Numbered from the stretch's first letter, positions 34,758 through 43,946 are shown. The stretch is 64,000 nt of DNA from DASRLE01 sp963825315 (GCA_963825315.1 CAWGST010000005.1:434001-498000); one strand, 5' to 3'. Notes: generated by a model not told the origin, from the letters alone. Program-made: numbers and translations.

Positions 34758-36349
34758 CGGCCAACGAGCCTCACGCATCGGACAACCTCTCCTCCATGCA
34801 GACCCTTCACGAAAAGTTGTTTCAAAGCAACCGCTTCCTCGTCGGCACAGAACTGGTTTCGGTGCGCGGTTCCATGGCCGAGGTCACCGCGATCAAAATC
34901 CGCACCTTCGCCAACGAACTGGTGCAATGCCCGCTCATTGACTGGGTTTCGATCACTGACAGCGCGGGCGGCCACCCGCACCTGCGTCCGGCGGCGCTGG
35001 GCAGGCCCATCCTATACGGCGGCAAGGAGGTTGTCATTCATCTCACCTGCAAGGACCTCAATCGCAACGGCTTGGAAAGCGAGGCCTGGCTCCTCAATAG
35101 CGAGGGATTCCACAATGTTCTGGCCATGACCGGCGATTATCCCGTCGGCGGCAGCGAGGGCATGGCCAAGCCGGTGTTCGACATTGATTCCGTCGGCCTG
35201 ATTTCGATGTTGAACAAGATGAACCTCGGCTTTGATCCGAAGGACCAGCGGGGCAACGACACGGGCAAGCGATTTGAACAAACGCAGTTTTGCATTGGCG
35301 CGGTCACGACCAACTACAAGCTGCGCGCGGGCGAAGTCATGCCGCAGTACTTCAAGCTCCAAAAAAAAGTCGAGTGCGGGGCCAGGTTCATCATCAATCA
35401 GATCGGTTTTGACGCCCGCAAGGCCGGCGAACTTCGGCTCTACATGAATCAACACGGGATGGCGTCCGTCCCCCTCATCGGCAACGTCTATCTGCTCAAC
35501 CCGCGCGTCGCTCAAATCTTCCACCACGGCCGCCTGCCCGGCATTGTCCTGACGCGGCCGCTGCTGGACTTGTGCCTCAAATACGGCGCGGGGGCGGACG
35601 GCGGCAAAGCGTTTTTCCGCGAATTCGCCGCCAGGCAGGCCGCCATTTTTCGCGGCCTGGGTTTTCGCGGCATCTATCTGGGCGGCGTCCACAATTTGGC
35701 CGCCGTTGAGAAGATTCTGGAGATCGAGCGGGGATTCGCGCCCGATGATTGGAAGCAATTCGCGCGCGAGATTCAATTCTCGCGCCCGGACGAGTTTTTC
35801 TTTTACGGCCAGGATCCCGAGACCGGATTGGCAGACATCGCCGCTCCCGTCATCCATGCAGCGGAGAAGAAAACACACGCCGGCCCGGTTTATCAACTCT
35901 CGAAATGGACGCACAAGATGATGTTCGAACCCGGAAGCGCCCTGGCCCGGTGTGGCGCCGGCATCTGCCGCCATGCGTCCGATCCGCAACAAGGCCCCCT
36001 GGCGTTGCGCGCGCTGGAGCGCCTGAGCAAGGCCGCCTTGTATCACTGCAAGGATTGCGGCGATTGCTCGCTGCCGGAAATCGCGTTCCTCTGCCCGGAA
36101 TCCCAGTGCGCCAAGAACCAGCGCAACGGTCCCTGCGGCGGCACGCGCGACGGTCGATGCGAAGTGGACGGCTTCGGCGACTGCATCTGGCTGCGCGCCT
36201 ACGAACGCCTGCGGGATGAGGGACGGGAAAAGAAGTTATTGAGCCACGCGCCGGTGGTGCAAAACCAGGGGCTGCGCGGCACTTCGGCCTGGGCCAATTT
36301 CTGGCTCGGACTCGATCACACCGCGAAAAAAAGCGGCCCGCCAAAATGA
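34754..36349 (+). CDS. Methylene-THF reductase fused to a MetV-like Cys-rich domain
   Basis: 531 aa; GTG 34754 overlaps the previous stop (GTGA), while ATG 34796 (MQTLHEKLFQSNRFLVGTEL) is an alternative. Residues about 15-330 form the MetF TIM barrel (TELVSVRG, WVSITDSAGGHPHLRP, VIHLTCKDLNRNGLES, QTQFCIGAVTTNYK, LIGNVYLLNPRVA). From about 415 comes a Cys-rich C-terminal part (ARCGAGICRH, YHCKDCGDCSLPEIAFLCPE, QCAKNQRNGPCGGTRDGRCE) typical of MetV, normally a separate subunit in acetogens. In this context it probably runs in the oxidative direction, methyl-THF to methylene-THF. Confidence 0.88.
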   Translation: MTANEPHASDNLSSMQTLHEKLFQSNRFLVGTELVSVRGSMAEVTAIKIRTFANELVQCPLIDWVSITDSAGGHPHLRPAALGRPILYGGKEVVIHLTCKDLNRNGLESEAWLLNSEGFHNVLAMTGDYPVGGSEGMAKPVFDIDSVGLISMLNKMNLGFDPKDQRGNDTGKRFEQTQFCIGAVTTNYKLRAGEVMPQYFKLQKKVECGARFIINQIGFDARKAGELRLYMNQHGMASVPLIGNVYLLNPRVAQIFHHGRLPGIVLTRPLLDLCLKYGAGADGGKAFFREFAARQAAIFRGLGFRGIYLGGVHNLAAVEKILEIERGFAPDDWKQFAREIQFSRPDEFFFYGQDPETGLADIAAPVIHAAEKKTHAGPVYQLSKWTHKMMFEPGSALARCGAGICRHASDPQQGPLALRALERLSKAALYHCKDCGDCSLPEIAFLCPESQCAKNQRNGPCGGTRDGRCEVDGFGDCIWLRAYERLRDEGREKKLLSHAPVVQNQGLRGTSAWANFWLGLDHTAKKSGPPK

Positions 36350-37280
36350 TCCGCCACAAACTCCACGTCATCGGCGAATTGATGAACAACTCCTACGCAC
36401 GGGCGCGCCGCGCTTTCCTGGCGCGCTGCCCGGCCGATTACCAGGAACTGGCCGCATCCAGACCAGGCTCGGCGTGTCATTCCTGACCCTCAATCTCGAC
36501 GGAACCCAGCAAATTCAAGTCAAGCGCCAGGACATGCTCGACCTTATGGCCGACGTCATCCCCGCCATTCAAGAGGCGACACCCACGCCGATCAGCTTCG
36601 ACAATCCCGGCGTCGCCTACCACAAAGAGGCGCTGAAACATTACGACCGCAAGAAGAGCGGCGCGCCCATCATCAATTCTTTGGCCGCCTCGCGCGAGCA
36701 TTTGGAGGAGATGATCGAATTGGTCAAGCATTACGACACCCTGGCCGTGGTCATGGCCTCGGAACACTTCACGCCCGGCGGCCCCGCGCAGTGCCTCACT
36801 CCGCAGAACGCCCACGCTGCCGCCCGGCATTTCGTCGAACTGCTGGTGACCAAGGCGGGCCGACGCCTTGACCAAATTATTATCGACCCGGGCCTGGCTC
36901 CCGTCGGCGCCGATACTTACGGCCTGGTCAACATCGGGTTGGATGCCATGCGCCTGATCTCCAACGACCCGGACCTCAAGGGTATTCACATGGTCGTCGG
37001 CTTGTCCAATTTCACCTGGGGCACGCCCAAGAGTGTGCGGGAGGAATTGGAAAAGGCTTACCTGACTTTGGGCATGGAAGCGGGCCTGGATTTCGCCCTG
37101 GCCAATCCGGAAAAATCCCCCGGCCCGCTGCCGCATGACCATCCGATGGTGCATAAACTCCGCCACGCCCTCCAACAAGGCCGCGTGAGGAATGGCGAGA
37201 GCAACGAACTCGCCGGCTATCGCCAGGCGGAGGCGATCCTGGCGATTTGCCACGAAGCCGTCGCGAACGCGGAGGACTGA
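36346..37280 (+). CDS. DHPS-like methyl-THF:corrinoid methyltransferase (MTR type), one frameshift
   Basis: ATG 36346 overlaps the MetF stop (ATGA). It begins MIRHKLHVIGELMNNSYARA and continues ARCPADYQELA to about 36452; the rest (RIQTRLGVSFLTLNLDGTQQ...) is one base over. Restoring a C in GCCGC (36451-36455) gives ELARIQTRLGVSFLTLNLDG and about 311 aa. The pterin-barrel features NLDG, FDNPG, PIINSLAASREHLEEM, IIIDPGLAPVGADTYG and GLSNFTWGTP match AcsE/MtgA-type methyltransferases that move methyl groups between corrinoid protein and tetrahydrofolate. Confidence 0.87.
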
Positions 37281-37283
37281 AAA

Positions 37284-38570
37284 ATGCCGGCCCCGGCCCT
37301 TCCACCCCCCCGCGACGGCCGCCGTGTCTGGTGGCGCGTTGGCGCGCTGCTGGACGGCGAGGGCGGCGCCCCGTTGCGTGACGCCAGCATTGTGTTTGAC
37401 AGCAAGGTGATTCACTTCGTCGGCGGCCCGGAATCTTCGCCGCCGCCGCATTTATTGGCGGCCGGACAACGGCAGCCGGACCTGGAAATGCCGGATCAGA
37501 CCCTGCTGCCTGGATTGATCGAAGCGCACGCGCATTTGTTCCTGGAAGGCGGCGAACTCGATCTTGCCAAACGCTCCGCCTACTTGCGCCAGACCCCTGC
37601 GGTTTTGCTCGCCGCCGCCCGCCCGCGCCTGGAAAGGCTCGTCCGGCTGGGCGTCATCGCCGTGCGCGACGCGGGCGACAAGGACGGCGTGGGCCTGGTC
37701 TTGAGCCGCCTTTATGCGAGCGCGGGACGGCCCGTGATGCCGTACCTGGACAGCCCCGGCGCAGCCATCCATCACCGGGGCCGTTATGGAGGTTTCATGG
37801 CCGCGCCACTCGAGGACCATCCTTCGCCGCGGCATTGCGTGGAGGCGCGTGTCGCGACCGGCGCGGACCGGATCAAAATAATTCCGACCGGCATTATTAA
37901 CTTCCACGCTGGCGCCGTGACCACCGAACCGCAAATGACCGCCGGGGAAGTTTCGGAACTGGCCGGCGCAGCCAGAGCTTTGGGCTGGCAAACCTTCGCC
38001 CACGCTTCCGGAGACAAAGGCATCGAGCGGGCGATTGAGGGCGGCGTGGATTCAATCGAACACGGCTTCTTCATTCGCGACGATCAATTAGCCCGCATGC
38101 GCGACCGCGGGATCGCCTGGGTCCCGACAATTGCCCCGGTGCAAATGCAATTGGACCACGCCGCTAAAATGGGCTGGAACGACAAGGTCGCCTCGAAGCT
38201 GCGCCGCATTCTCGACAATCACGCCGCCAGTCTGTTGAGGGCCTGGAACCTCGGTGTGATTCTCATCGCCGGGAGCGATGCCGGTTCGTGCGGGGTCGCT
38301 CACGGCCACGGTTTGCTGTATGAGTTGGAGTTGATGGAGCGCGCCGGCCTGCCGGCGTCGGCCGTGCTCCACGCCGCCACCGGCGCCAGCGCGAGCCGGC
38401 TGGCCTTTAAGGAAAGATTCGGCCTGATCAAGCCCGGACATCTGAGCCGTTTCATTCTTACCCGCCACGCGCCCCTGGACACCATCTCCAACCTGCGCAA
38501 GCCGCGCGTAATCGTGTTCGACGGCGCGGTCTTCGAGCCAGGCGGGGAGGCCGATGCGCCCGGACTGTGA
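37284..38570 (+). CDS. Metal-dependent amidohydrolase (imidazolonepropionase-like)
   Basis: 428 aa, 3 bp after the methyltransferase. The metal motif LLPGLIEAHAHLFLEG (HxH about 83-85), DRIKIIPTG (Lys about 195), FAHASGDKG (His about 236), VDSIEHGFF (His about 255) and LIAGSDAGSCG (Asp about 333) are all intact, so it is an active subtype I amidohydrolase. It is the last gene of the one-carbon operon, so it may open or hydrolyse an N-methylated cyclic or amide compound and thereby define the substrate of the whole pathway. That is inference from position only. Confidence 0.85.
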   Translation: MPAPALPPPRDGRRVWWRVGALLDGEGGAPLRDASIVFDSKVIHFVGGPESSPPPHLLAAGQRQPDLEMPDQTLLPGLIEAHAHLFLEGGELDLAKRSAYLRQTPAVLLAAARPRLERLVRLGVIAVRDAGDKDGVGLVLSRLYASAGRPVMPYLDSPGAAIHHRGRYGGFMAAPLEDHPSPRHCVEARVATGADRIKIIPTGIINFHAGAVTTEPQMTAGEVSELAGAARALGWQTFAHASGDKGIERAIEGGVDSIEHGFFIRDDQLARMRDRGIAWVPTIAPVQMQLDHAAKMGWNDKVASKLRRILDNHAASLLRAWNLGVILIAGSDAGSCGVAHGHGLLYELELMERAGLPASAVLHAATGASASRLAFKERFGLIKPGHLSRFILTRHAPLDTISNLRKPRVIVFDGAVFEPGGEADAPGL

Positions 38571-38578
38571 GCCGGCAG

Positions 38579-38920
38579 CTATACGGCCAGCAGGACTTCC
38601 GTGCCGGTGATTTGCAACTCGATGCCCGCGGCCTTGGCGGCTTCCTGAAGGGCCGCGCTCAACATCACCACGGGATCATTGCTGACGTCGATCCGCCGCA
38701 TCAATCCCTCGCCCTTTTTTGCGCCAACGACGAGTGTGATCTTCAAGCCTTTGCGCTTGCAGGAGACGCGCGTGCCGTCGGCCAGTTTGGTGTTCATCGG
38801 TTTGATGAAGGCGTCGGTGTAATGGCTGCCGATGCCGGACTTCTCCTTGAAAGCCGGCGGGAGCTTTTCCCTTGCCGCCGCGTTTATGTCACAAAGTTTG
38901 GTCATATTGAATGATGCCAT
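38579..38920 (-). CDS. Conserved-looking 113-aa protein of the corrinoid activation operon
   Basis: 113 aa (MASFNMTKLCDINAAAREKL, ...GIGSHYTDAFIKPMNTKLAD..., ending GIELQITGTEVLLAV). No family recognised. Mixed alpha/beta composition, cytosolic, two Cys, a basic centre (SCKRKGLKITLVVGAKKGEG). Its ATG overlaps the upstream stop (TAATG), so it is translationally coupled to the MetH-activation-like gene and is probably functionally linked to corrinoid reactivation or the methyltransferases. Convergent with the amidohydrolase (8-bp gap). Confidence 0.7.
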   Translation of the reverse strand: MASFNMTKLCDINAAAREKLPPAFKEKSGIGSHYTDAFIKPMNTKLADGTRVSCKRKGLKITLVVGAKKGEGLMRRIDVSNDPVVMLSAALQEAAKAAGIELQITGTEVLLAV

Positions 38921-40218
38921 TATTCCAGATTGGGCGCTGTCTGTCGATGACCGGCCATTTCTTTCTCGCGCTGAACCAGGGCGTAGTGGATCACTTCAAA
39001 CACCAGGCCCCATTTATGCGCGCGGCGATCCGCGTCGCAGTAGCAGCCGGATGGGCTGAAGGGGCGCTGCCAGGCCAGCACATCGTTCAGCGGGCGGCCG
39101 CGCAGCGGCTTTTCACTGTCAATACTACGCATGAGCAATTCGGCGTCTTTGAGGTATTCGCACTGGAAGGCGTGGCCGGTGTCGCCGGGCGCTGGAAGGC
39201 AGGCGGTCTCGATGATTTCATGGCCGTCCCGCCCCGGCCCAAGGAGGATGTGATAGTCAAAGGCGAGGGGACGCCCCATGTTGGAACAGGTTGTGCCTTC
39301 GTAGCGGAAGCGCGCCTCGATTGAACCATCCTGCCGGCTTTTTAGTTGCAGCCGTTCCCGCGACCATTTGCGCAGCGCTTTGAGGTTGATGGAGTATTGC
39401 GCATCGTGGCGCAATCCCGACGGGCTGACGGCCCGGGCGGGCGCATCGGCAACGGCGCCCGATTGGAGCCGGCGCACGTCTTCGATTTGCGGCAGGGAAT
39501 GCCGGCAGGGCGCGCGGCGGTATTGGCAGCGCGGCAACGAGCAGCTTTCGCACGGAACCAATTTGGCGAAGGCCCGCACCTTGTCCAGATGGCGGGTGAG
39601 GCCGAAGAGAGTCAGGAGCGATTTTTTTGGCCGGAGCATGCCGGTGTCCATTACATGGAGTTCGCCAGGAAAATCACGGTTCTTCGTTTGCCGGATCAAC
39701 TCCCACAATTTGGGCTGGTCCGCCACATCCCAGCCTGAATAGCCCGGACTGTAATGAGGCAGGGCAACCATGCCCTGCTGGTCCGCCCAACCGCAGATGC
39801 GGCCGCTGGCCACAGTCACCAAATGCTCCACCACGGCCGAGCCGTACATTTCCATGAAAAAATATTCGTCGGGTTTTCCCTCCTGCCAGAGTTCGCGCGC
39901 CTTCACTTCGCATTCCCTGCCCGCGCTCACCGCCGTCAGCATGGCGCTGTGAACCTGGGCGGCGTTGAAATTGTCGTGGAGCTGCCGGGATGAAAAGACG
40001 GTGCCGTTGACGTGAAGACGTTCGCCGGCCAGTTCAAGGCCCTCGATTTGCCGGGCATAAATCCACGGCCTTCCATTTTGCGCATACCATTGCCGGGTGT
40101 TGTCCGCCAGCTCGCGGGAACGCCCCTCCAGGACATAATCACCGGGAAATCCCAACAACCGTTTGTATTCGGATTCCTGCACGTTGCTGTCCGGCTCTGT
40201 GTCGATCAGTTCAAACAT
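38920..40218 (-). CDS. MetH reactivation-domain-like protein with Cys cluster
   Basis: 432 aa from ATG 40218, 1 bp after the RACO stop (TGACATG). Residues about 75-190 resemble the C-terminal activation domain of cobalamin-dependent methionine synthase: VHSAMLTAVSAGRECEVKAR, FFMEMYGSAVVEHL and LPHYSPGYSGWDVADQ, the last matching the SAM-contacting (R)xxPGY loop. A further part has CESCSLPRCQYRRAPC (about 240-255, C-x2-C-x4-C-x5-C), a plausible iron-sulfur or zinc site, then a beta-rich C-terminal part with CYCDADRRAHKW. I infer a dedicated reductive-methylation or electron-transfer partner for the corrinoid protein. Confidence 0.7.
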   Translation of the reverse strand: MFELIDTEPDSNVQESEYKRLLGFPGDYVLEGRSRELADNTRQWYAQNGRPWIYARQIEGLELAGERLHVNGTVFSSRQLHDNFNAAQVHSAMLTAVSAGRECEVKARELWQEGKPDEYFFMEMYGSAVVEHLVTVASGRICGWADQQGMVALPHYSPGYSGWDVADQPKLWELIRQTKNRDFPGELHVMDTGMLRPKKSLLTLFGLTRHLDKVRAFAKLVPCESCSLPRCQYRRAPCRHSLPQIEDVRRLQSGAVADAPARAVSPSGLRHDAQYSINLKALRKWSRERLQLKSRQDGSIEARFRYEGTTCSNMGRPLAFDYHILLGPGRDGHEIIETACLPAPGDTGHAFQCEYLKDAELLMRSIDSEKPLRGRPLNDVLAWQRPFSPSGCYCDADRRAHKWGLVFEVIHYALVQREKEMAGHRQTAPNLE

Positions 40219-40219
40219 G

Positions 40220-41879
40220 TCAGGGGGCGGAATTTTGCAACGGGTCCAACGATGCAACGGGGTTGAATTGACACCCTTCAACGAAGTAATTGAAAAAATC
40301 AGGGTGGGTTTCCAGACGGCAATGAGTGACTCGCTTGACCGTGTTCTCCAATTCGCCGCGTTTGGCGCGGGACAACAACGCCAGGCAGGCGCCCTCGATG
40401 GAAGCGTTGCCGACCTGGAGGACTTTCGCATCGTCAATGTTCGGAATCAGGCCAATCCGCTTTGCCGACGACACGTTGAGATGGCGGCCAAAACCTCCCG
40501 CCAGATAAAAAACATCGAGGTCTTCAAAGCGGATTCCGTATTGATCGAAAATCACATGCAAGCCGGCCACATTGGCTCCCTTGGCCTGGGCCAGTTCGTT
40601 GACGTCGCTTTCCGTGAAGTAAACCGGCTGGTCACTCTTCGCATCCAGCACGATGGCTTCCTGGCCATGCTGAAAACGGCCCATGCTATTCATGCGTCCG
40701 GTCCTGAGCAATTCACCCAGCAGGTCGATCAGGCCCGAACCGCAAATGCCCTCCGCCGGACCATCGCCAATGACTTGAACGCGCATCGAGCCGTCGGCGT
40801 TGATGACAATTTTTTCAATCGCGCCGGGCAGACCCGGCATGCCGCAGGAGATTTTGCCGCCTTCGAAAGCCGGGCCGGCGGGACAGGACGCGGCCAGGAT
40901 TTTGTTCTTGTTGCCGAGAATCAGTTCCGTGTTCGTGCCAATGTCCATGAGGGCAACGAGGCGTTCCTCGCGCGCAAGGTCCACGGCCAGCAGGCACGCG
41001 GCGGCGTCGGCCCCGACATGGCCGCTGATGATCGGCAACCCATAGACGCGCGCCTTGGGGTGCAACGGCAGCAACAACCGCCGGGCGGACTCCGCCAGAC
41101 TGGTCGTTGTCCGGCGGCCTTCCGCCATTTCCAATTCGGTGATGGAGTGATACGGGCATTGGCCGATGGAATAAACGTTCAGGCGAAAGAAAAGATCGCG
41201 CATGGTGGAATTGCCGGCGACGACCATTTCGTAAATGGACTTTGGATCGACGGGAAATTCCCCGATGGCATGGCTGAGATAGCCGGCCAGCGTTCGTTGC
41301 AATAATTTGCTGCCGTCTTCGGTGTCGTAATGAATGCGGGACATCACATCGGAGCCGCCGAAGCGCTGCGGATTTTCAAAGGCGGCATCCGCCACGATCT
41401 CGCCTGTTTCCAGGTTTAAAAGCCGGAGGACAACCGTGGTGGTTCCGAGGTCCATGGCCAGCCCGTGAATCGGTCCGGCGCCGCGGTCAATTTCCACACC
41501 GTCCAAAAGAATCCGGTCGCCGTCGCGGGTGACCGCCGGGTCCAGCGGCCAACTTTTGCCCGCTGGTGGGCAGTTGCAGGGCGTGGCGTTCAATGCGCAG
41601 GTCGCCGCGCCGCATGGTATGGCATCGGACAACGCCGGAATCCGCGACAATGCGGCAGCGGCAGGACAACCGGAAGTTCTCCTTCAGATGTTTTTCTTCG
41701 GGACTTTTCGGTGAAAGGCATTCCATTCCCTCGACGACTTCCACCAGGCATTCCTTGCACTTCCCCTGTTTGCCGCAGGAAGTCGGCACTTGGATGCCGA
41801 GCGTTTCCGCATAGTCGAACAACGATGAGCCGGGGGCGACGCTGGTTTGTTGCCGATTAAAATGCAACTCGACGCTCAT
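40220..41879 (-). CDS. RACO-type reductive activator of corrinoid proteins (ferredoxin-ASKHA), one frameshift
   Basis: Start at 41879 (MSVELHFNRQQTSVAPGSSL); ATG 41903 is in frame upstream. The N-terminus is a plant-type [2Fe-2S] domain, CGKQGKCKECLVEV plus LSCRCRIV. Near 41565 the frame shifts by one base in CTGCCCACC, going from ERHALQLP to PAGKSWPLDPAVTRDGDRIL. Then follow the RACO middle domain (IHGLAMDLGTTTVVLRLLNL, GGSDVMSRI, VVAGNSTMRDLF) and the ATP-binding ASKHA part (VALMDIGTNTELILGN, GPAFEGGKISCGMPG, GDGPAEGICGSGLIDLLGEL, YLAGGFGRHL). Couples ATP hydrolysis to Co(II)-to-Co(I) reduction of the methyl-carrier corrinoid. Confidence 0.9.
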
Positions 41880-41956
41880 GAGACAGACTTTATGTTCGCA
41901 CACATTTAGTTTGAGTCGTGAACAATAGCAGATTAGTCGGCAAAAATCACGTCAAA

Positions 41957-41986
41957 TCGGTTTGACCCACTTTGACTGGGTTTGAC
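41957..41986. promoter_or_regulatory. Triple 10-bp GTCAAA repeat upstream of the RACO operon
   Basis: Minus strand: GTCAAACCCA, GTCAAAGTGG, GTCAAACCGA, contiguous, 54 bp before ATG 41903 (78 bp before 41879). More TTTGAC boxes lie at 42053, 42071 and 42081, the last two 10 bp apart. The same triplet with few changes is at 7773-7802 and 60340-60369. Probable operator for a shared regulator. Confidence 0.6.
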
Positions 41987-42131
41987 CACTTGGAGCATCG
42001 ATTATTTTGTAAGTTTCTCATATCTAAGTGTTTACATACGATTTGTCGTCCGTTTGACCGAGCGCATTGGTTTGACTTGGTTTGACTGCATGGAGACCAA
42101 GCAATTGGGGGAGGATTAACGCTAAAGGAAT

Positions 42132-42201
42132 AGCCGCGAAAAGGCGCAAGAGGCACAAGAATTGAAATCCCGTTTTGCGTCTTTTGCGCTTTTTCGCGGC
42201 T
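42132..42201. repeat. 70-bp hairpin element, copy 2
   Basis: AGCCGCGAAAAGGCGCAAG (42132-42150) faces CTTTTGCGCTTTTTCGCGGCT (42181-42201), an imperfect form of the hairpin at 7558-7627; the loop also aligns (GAATTGAAATCCCGTTTTG). Flanking bases (TTAACGCTAAAGGAATAG) match the other copy as well, so the homologous stretch is about 95 bp. Confidence 0.65.
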
Positions 42202-42436
42202 ACTCTTCATAACTTCAGCATTCAGCATTCAGCGTTTCCAAAAATCACTGCGACTGACTGCGACGCGGTGCGACGCCCAGCGGAAGGAGCGCAGAAAAAT
42301 AAGCCGGGCAGAACCCCGAAAGCTTTCGGGGCTGATTTCTCTGCCCCTGCATATATCTGCCTGCGATTCACTCTTGTCCGCCATAGCCTCGGCGACGGCG
42401 GATCTTGATTCTTCCTTCATAATTCTGCATTTCCAT

Positions 42437-42510
42437 CATGGCCTTAATTGGTCATTCATTAGACGAACATTACAGTTAATACATTTATTCGTCAACAGAT
42501 TTTTGAAAGA
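42437..42510 (-). promoter_or_regulatory. Conserved promoter-like block, copy 2
   Basis: Minus-strand equivalent of 7368-7441, with TTGACG, a 17-bp spacer and TAATGT, the same leader GTTCGTCTAATGAATGACC and an ATG (42439-42437) opening a different 22-codon peptide. It lies over 500 bp upstream of RACO, so it would give a long leader or serve the short peptide. A palindrome CCCCGAAAGCTTTCGGGG follows at 42313-42330. Confidence 0.5.
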
Positions 42511-42972
42511 ATTGTTAAAAAAACTGCGTGTTCTGACGAAAACACGCTTAACCGATTGTGCGGCAAAGACTTGAAAAATAACGCAAAGGGCAAAAGACGC
42601 GAAGACGCAAAGGGATTGCAGTATTTGATTCCGGACCACCGAACAGGTTGAACCTTTTCAGGGTTGTGATTTCCCTGAATTCTCACCCGGGGTAGCTCGT
42701 GCCCCCGCCTTCGCTGGGCATCCGCCGTCGCCAGAGCGCTATGGCGCGACAAGACGACGCGGCGAGTCGCAACCCCGGGCTGAAGGCTTCAATCCCATTG
42801 GGATTGGCAAAACCAAGGCTTTCTGAGGATTAGGATTAGGATTGCGATTAAGATTAGGAGCCTGAAATGGCCACCCAGAAAAGTGAAATGCCCCCGGGAA
42901 ATTCAGAACGCCAAGATTGGGATTGAAATGCCGTCCCTTCCATGATATCAGATAAGTGTTCGGGAGATTCTT
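42511..42972. other. Repeat-rich intergenic region before AKR1
   Basis: No gene seen. It contains GC-rich repeat-like sequence (CAACCCCGGGCTGAAGGC region near 42770-42790, a motif class frequent in this lineage), a degenerate GGATTA hexanucleotide run (42826-42859), and a GCAAAGGGCAAAAGACGCGAA tract (about 42582-42602) related to common AT/GC dispersed repeats. Some element here must carry the AKR1 promoter, but I cannot single one out. Confidence 0.4.
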
Positions 42973-43890
42973 ATGAAAACTCGACGTTTCAGCCGCCGCC
43001 AGTTCTTGCAAAGTTCCGTGACTCTCACGGGCGCGCTGATGTTGAGCCCCGGCGCGCTCACTCAAGCGCGGGCAGCCTCCGGCAAACGCACGGCCGCGGA
43101 CCAGATGACGCTGGGCCAAACCGGAATCCGGCTCAGCCGCCTCGGCATGGGCACGGGGAGCAACAGCGGGCAGGTGCTGCGCGACCTGGGCCGCGAAAGG
43201 TTCAACAGCCTGGTGAAATATGCTTATGACCAGGGCATCGCCTTTTTCGATTGTTCGCAGACTTACAGAACTTTCGAGTGGCTCGGCGGCGCGATCAAGG
43301 GCTTGCCGCGCGAGAAGTTGTTCCTCCAATCCAAGATTCCCGACCAGCCGGAGGACGTGCTGGCCACCATCGATCATCACCGCAAGGTGTTTGACACCGA
43401 TTATGTTGACAGCATGTTGATCCATTGCATGGTCAAGCACGACTGGACCGACCAATGGAAACGGATCATGGACGGGTTCGACGAGGCGAAGGGAAAGGGA
43501 TGGATACGGAGCAAGGGTGTTTCGTGTCACAGCCTGCCGGCGTTGCGCGGAGCGAGGGCCACGCCCTGGGCCGAGGTGCATCTGGTGCGAATCAATCCCC
43601 AGGGCCGGCACATGGACGGGCCGGAGAAAGCTGGCTGGCTGGCGAAGGATGAGGAAGATGAAGTGGCGCCGGTGTTGAGCGAGATCAAAGCGATGCGCGC
43701 GAAAGGCCGTGGCATCATCGGCATGAAGATTCTCGGCAACGGCGAGTTTGTGGACGCGGCGGACCGGGAGAAGTCCATCCGTTTCGCGATGTCGCTGCCG
43801 GCGCTCGATGCGGTGGTGATCGGCTTCAAGAACCGGGCGGAGATTGACGAAGCGATTCAACGCATGAACCGGGCGCTGGCGGAGGGTTAG
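42973..43890 (+). CDS. Tat-exported aldo/keto reductase family protein, copy 1
   Basis: 305 aa. The N-terminus MKTRRFSRRQFLQSS has a twin-arginine motif (SRRQFLQ) and hydrophobic region ending TQARAA, so it is probably exported folded. The AKR barrel follows: MTLGQTGIRLSRLGMGTGSN, FFDCSQTYRTFEWLGGAI and LPREKLFLQSKI hold the Asp, Tyr and Lys positions of the catalytic set; later IGMKILGNGEF and LDAVVIGFKNRAEID. Member of the poorly characterised exported AKR group. About 90% identical to the next gene by eye; the two are a tandem duplication. Start decided by the Tat signal. Confidence 0.85.
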   Translation: MKTRRFSRRQFLQSSVTLTGALMLSPGALTQARAASGKRTAADQMTLGQTGIRLSRLGMGTGSNSGQVLRDLGRERFNSLVKYAYDQGIAFFDCSQTYRTFEWLGGAIKGLPREKLFLQSKIPDQPEDVLATIDHHRKVFDTDYVDSMLIHCMVKHDWTDQWKRIMDGFDEAKGKGWIRSKGVSCHSLPALRGARATPWAEVHLVRINPQGRHMDGPEKAGWLAKDEEDEVAPVLSEIKAMRAKGRGIIGMKILGNGEFVDAADREKSIRFAMSLPALDAVVIGFKNRAEIDEAIQRMNRALAEG

Positions 43891-43946
43891 CCGCCGCGGT
43901 TAAATTCTTCGACTGCCTGGCGGATGGCGCGAGTGTGTTCGGGCAT
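43887..43946 (-). pseudogene. Duplicated 3' end of the homocysteine methyltransferase gene
   Basis: Reading the minus strand from 43946 gives MPEHTRAIRQAVEEFNRGG and a stop, matching the last residues of the intact gene at 44949-45877 (TPEHTHAIRQAVEKFNRGG). Similarity ends abruptly at about 43950. It converges on AKR1 exactly as the intact gene converges on AKR2, so the duplicated unit included this gene end. Confidence 0.85.
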
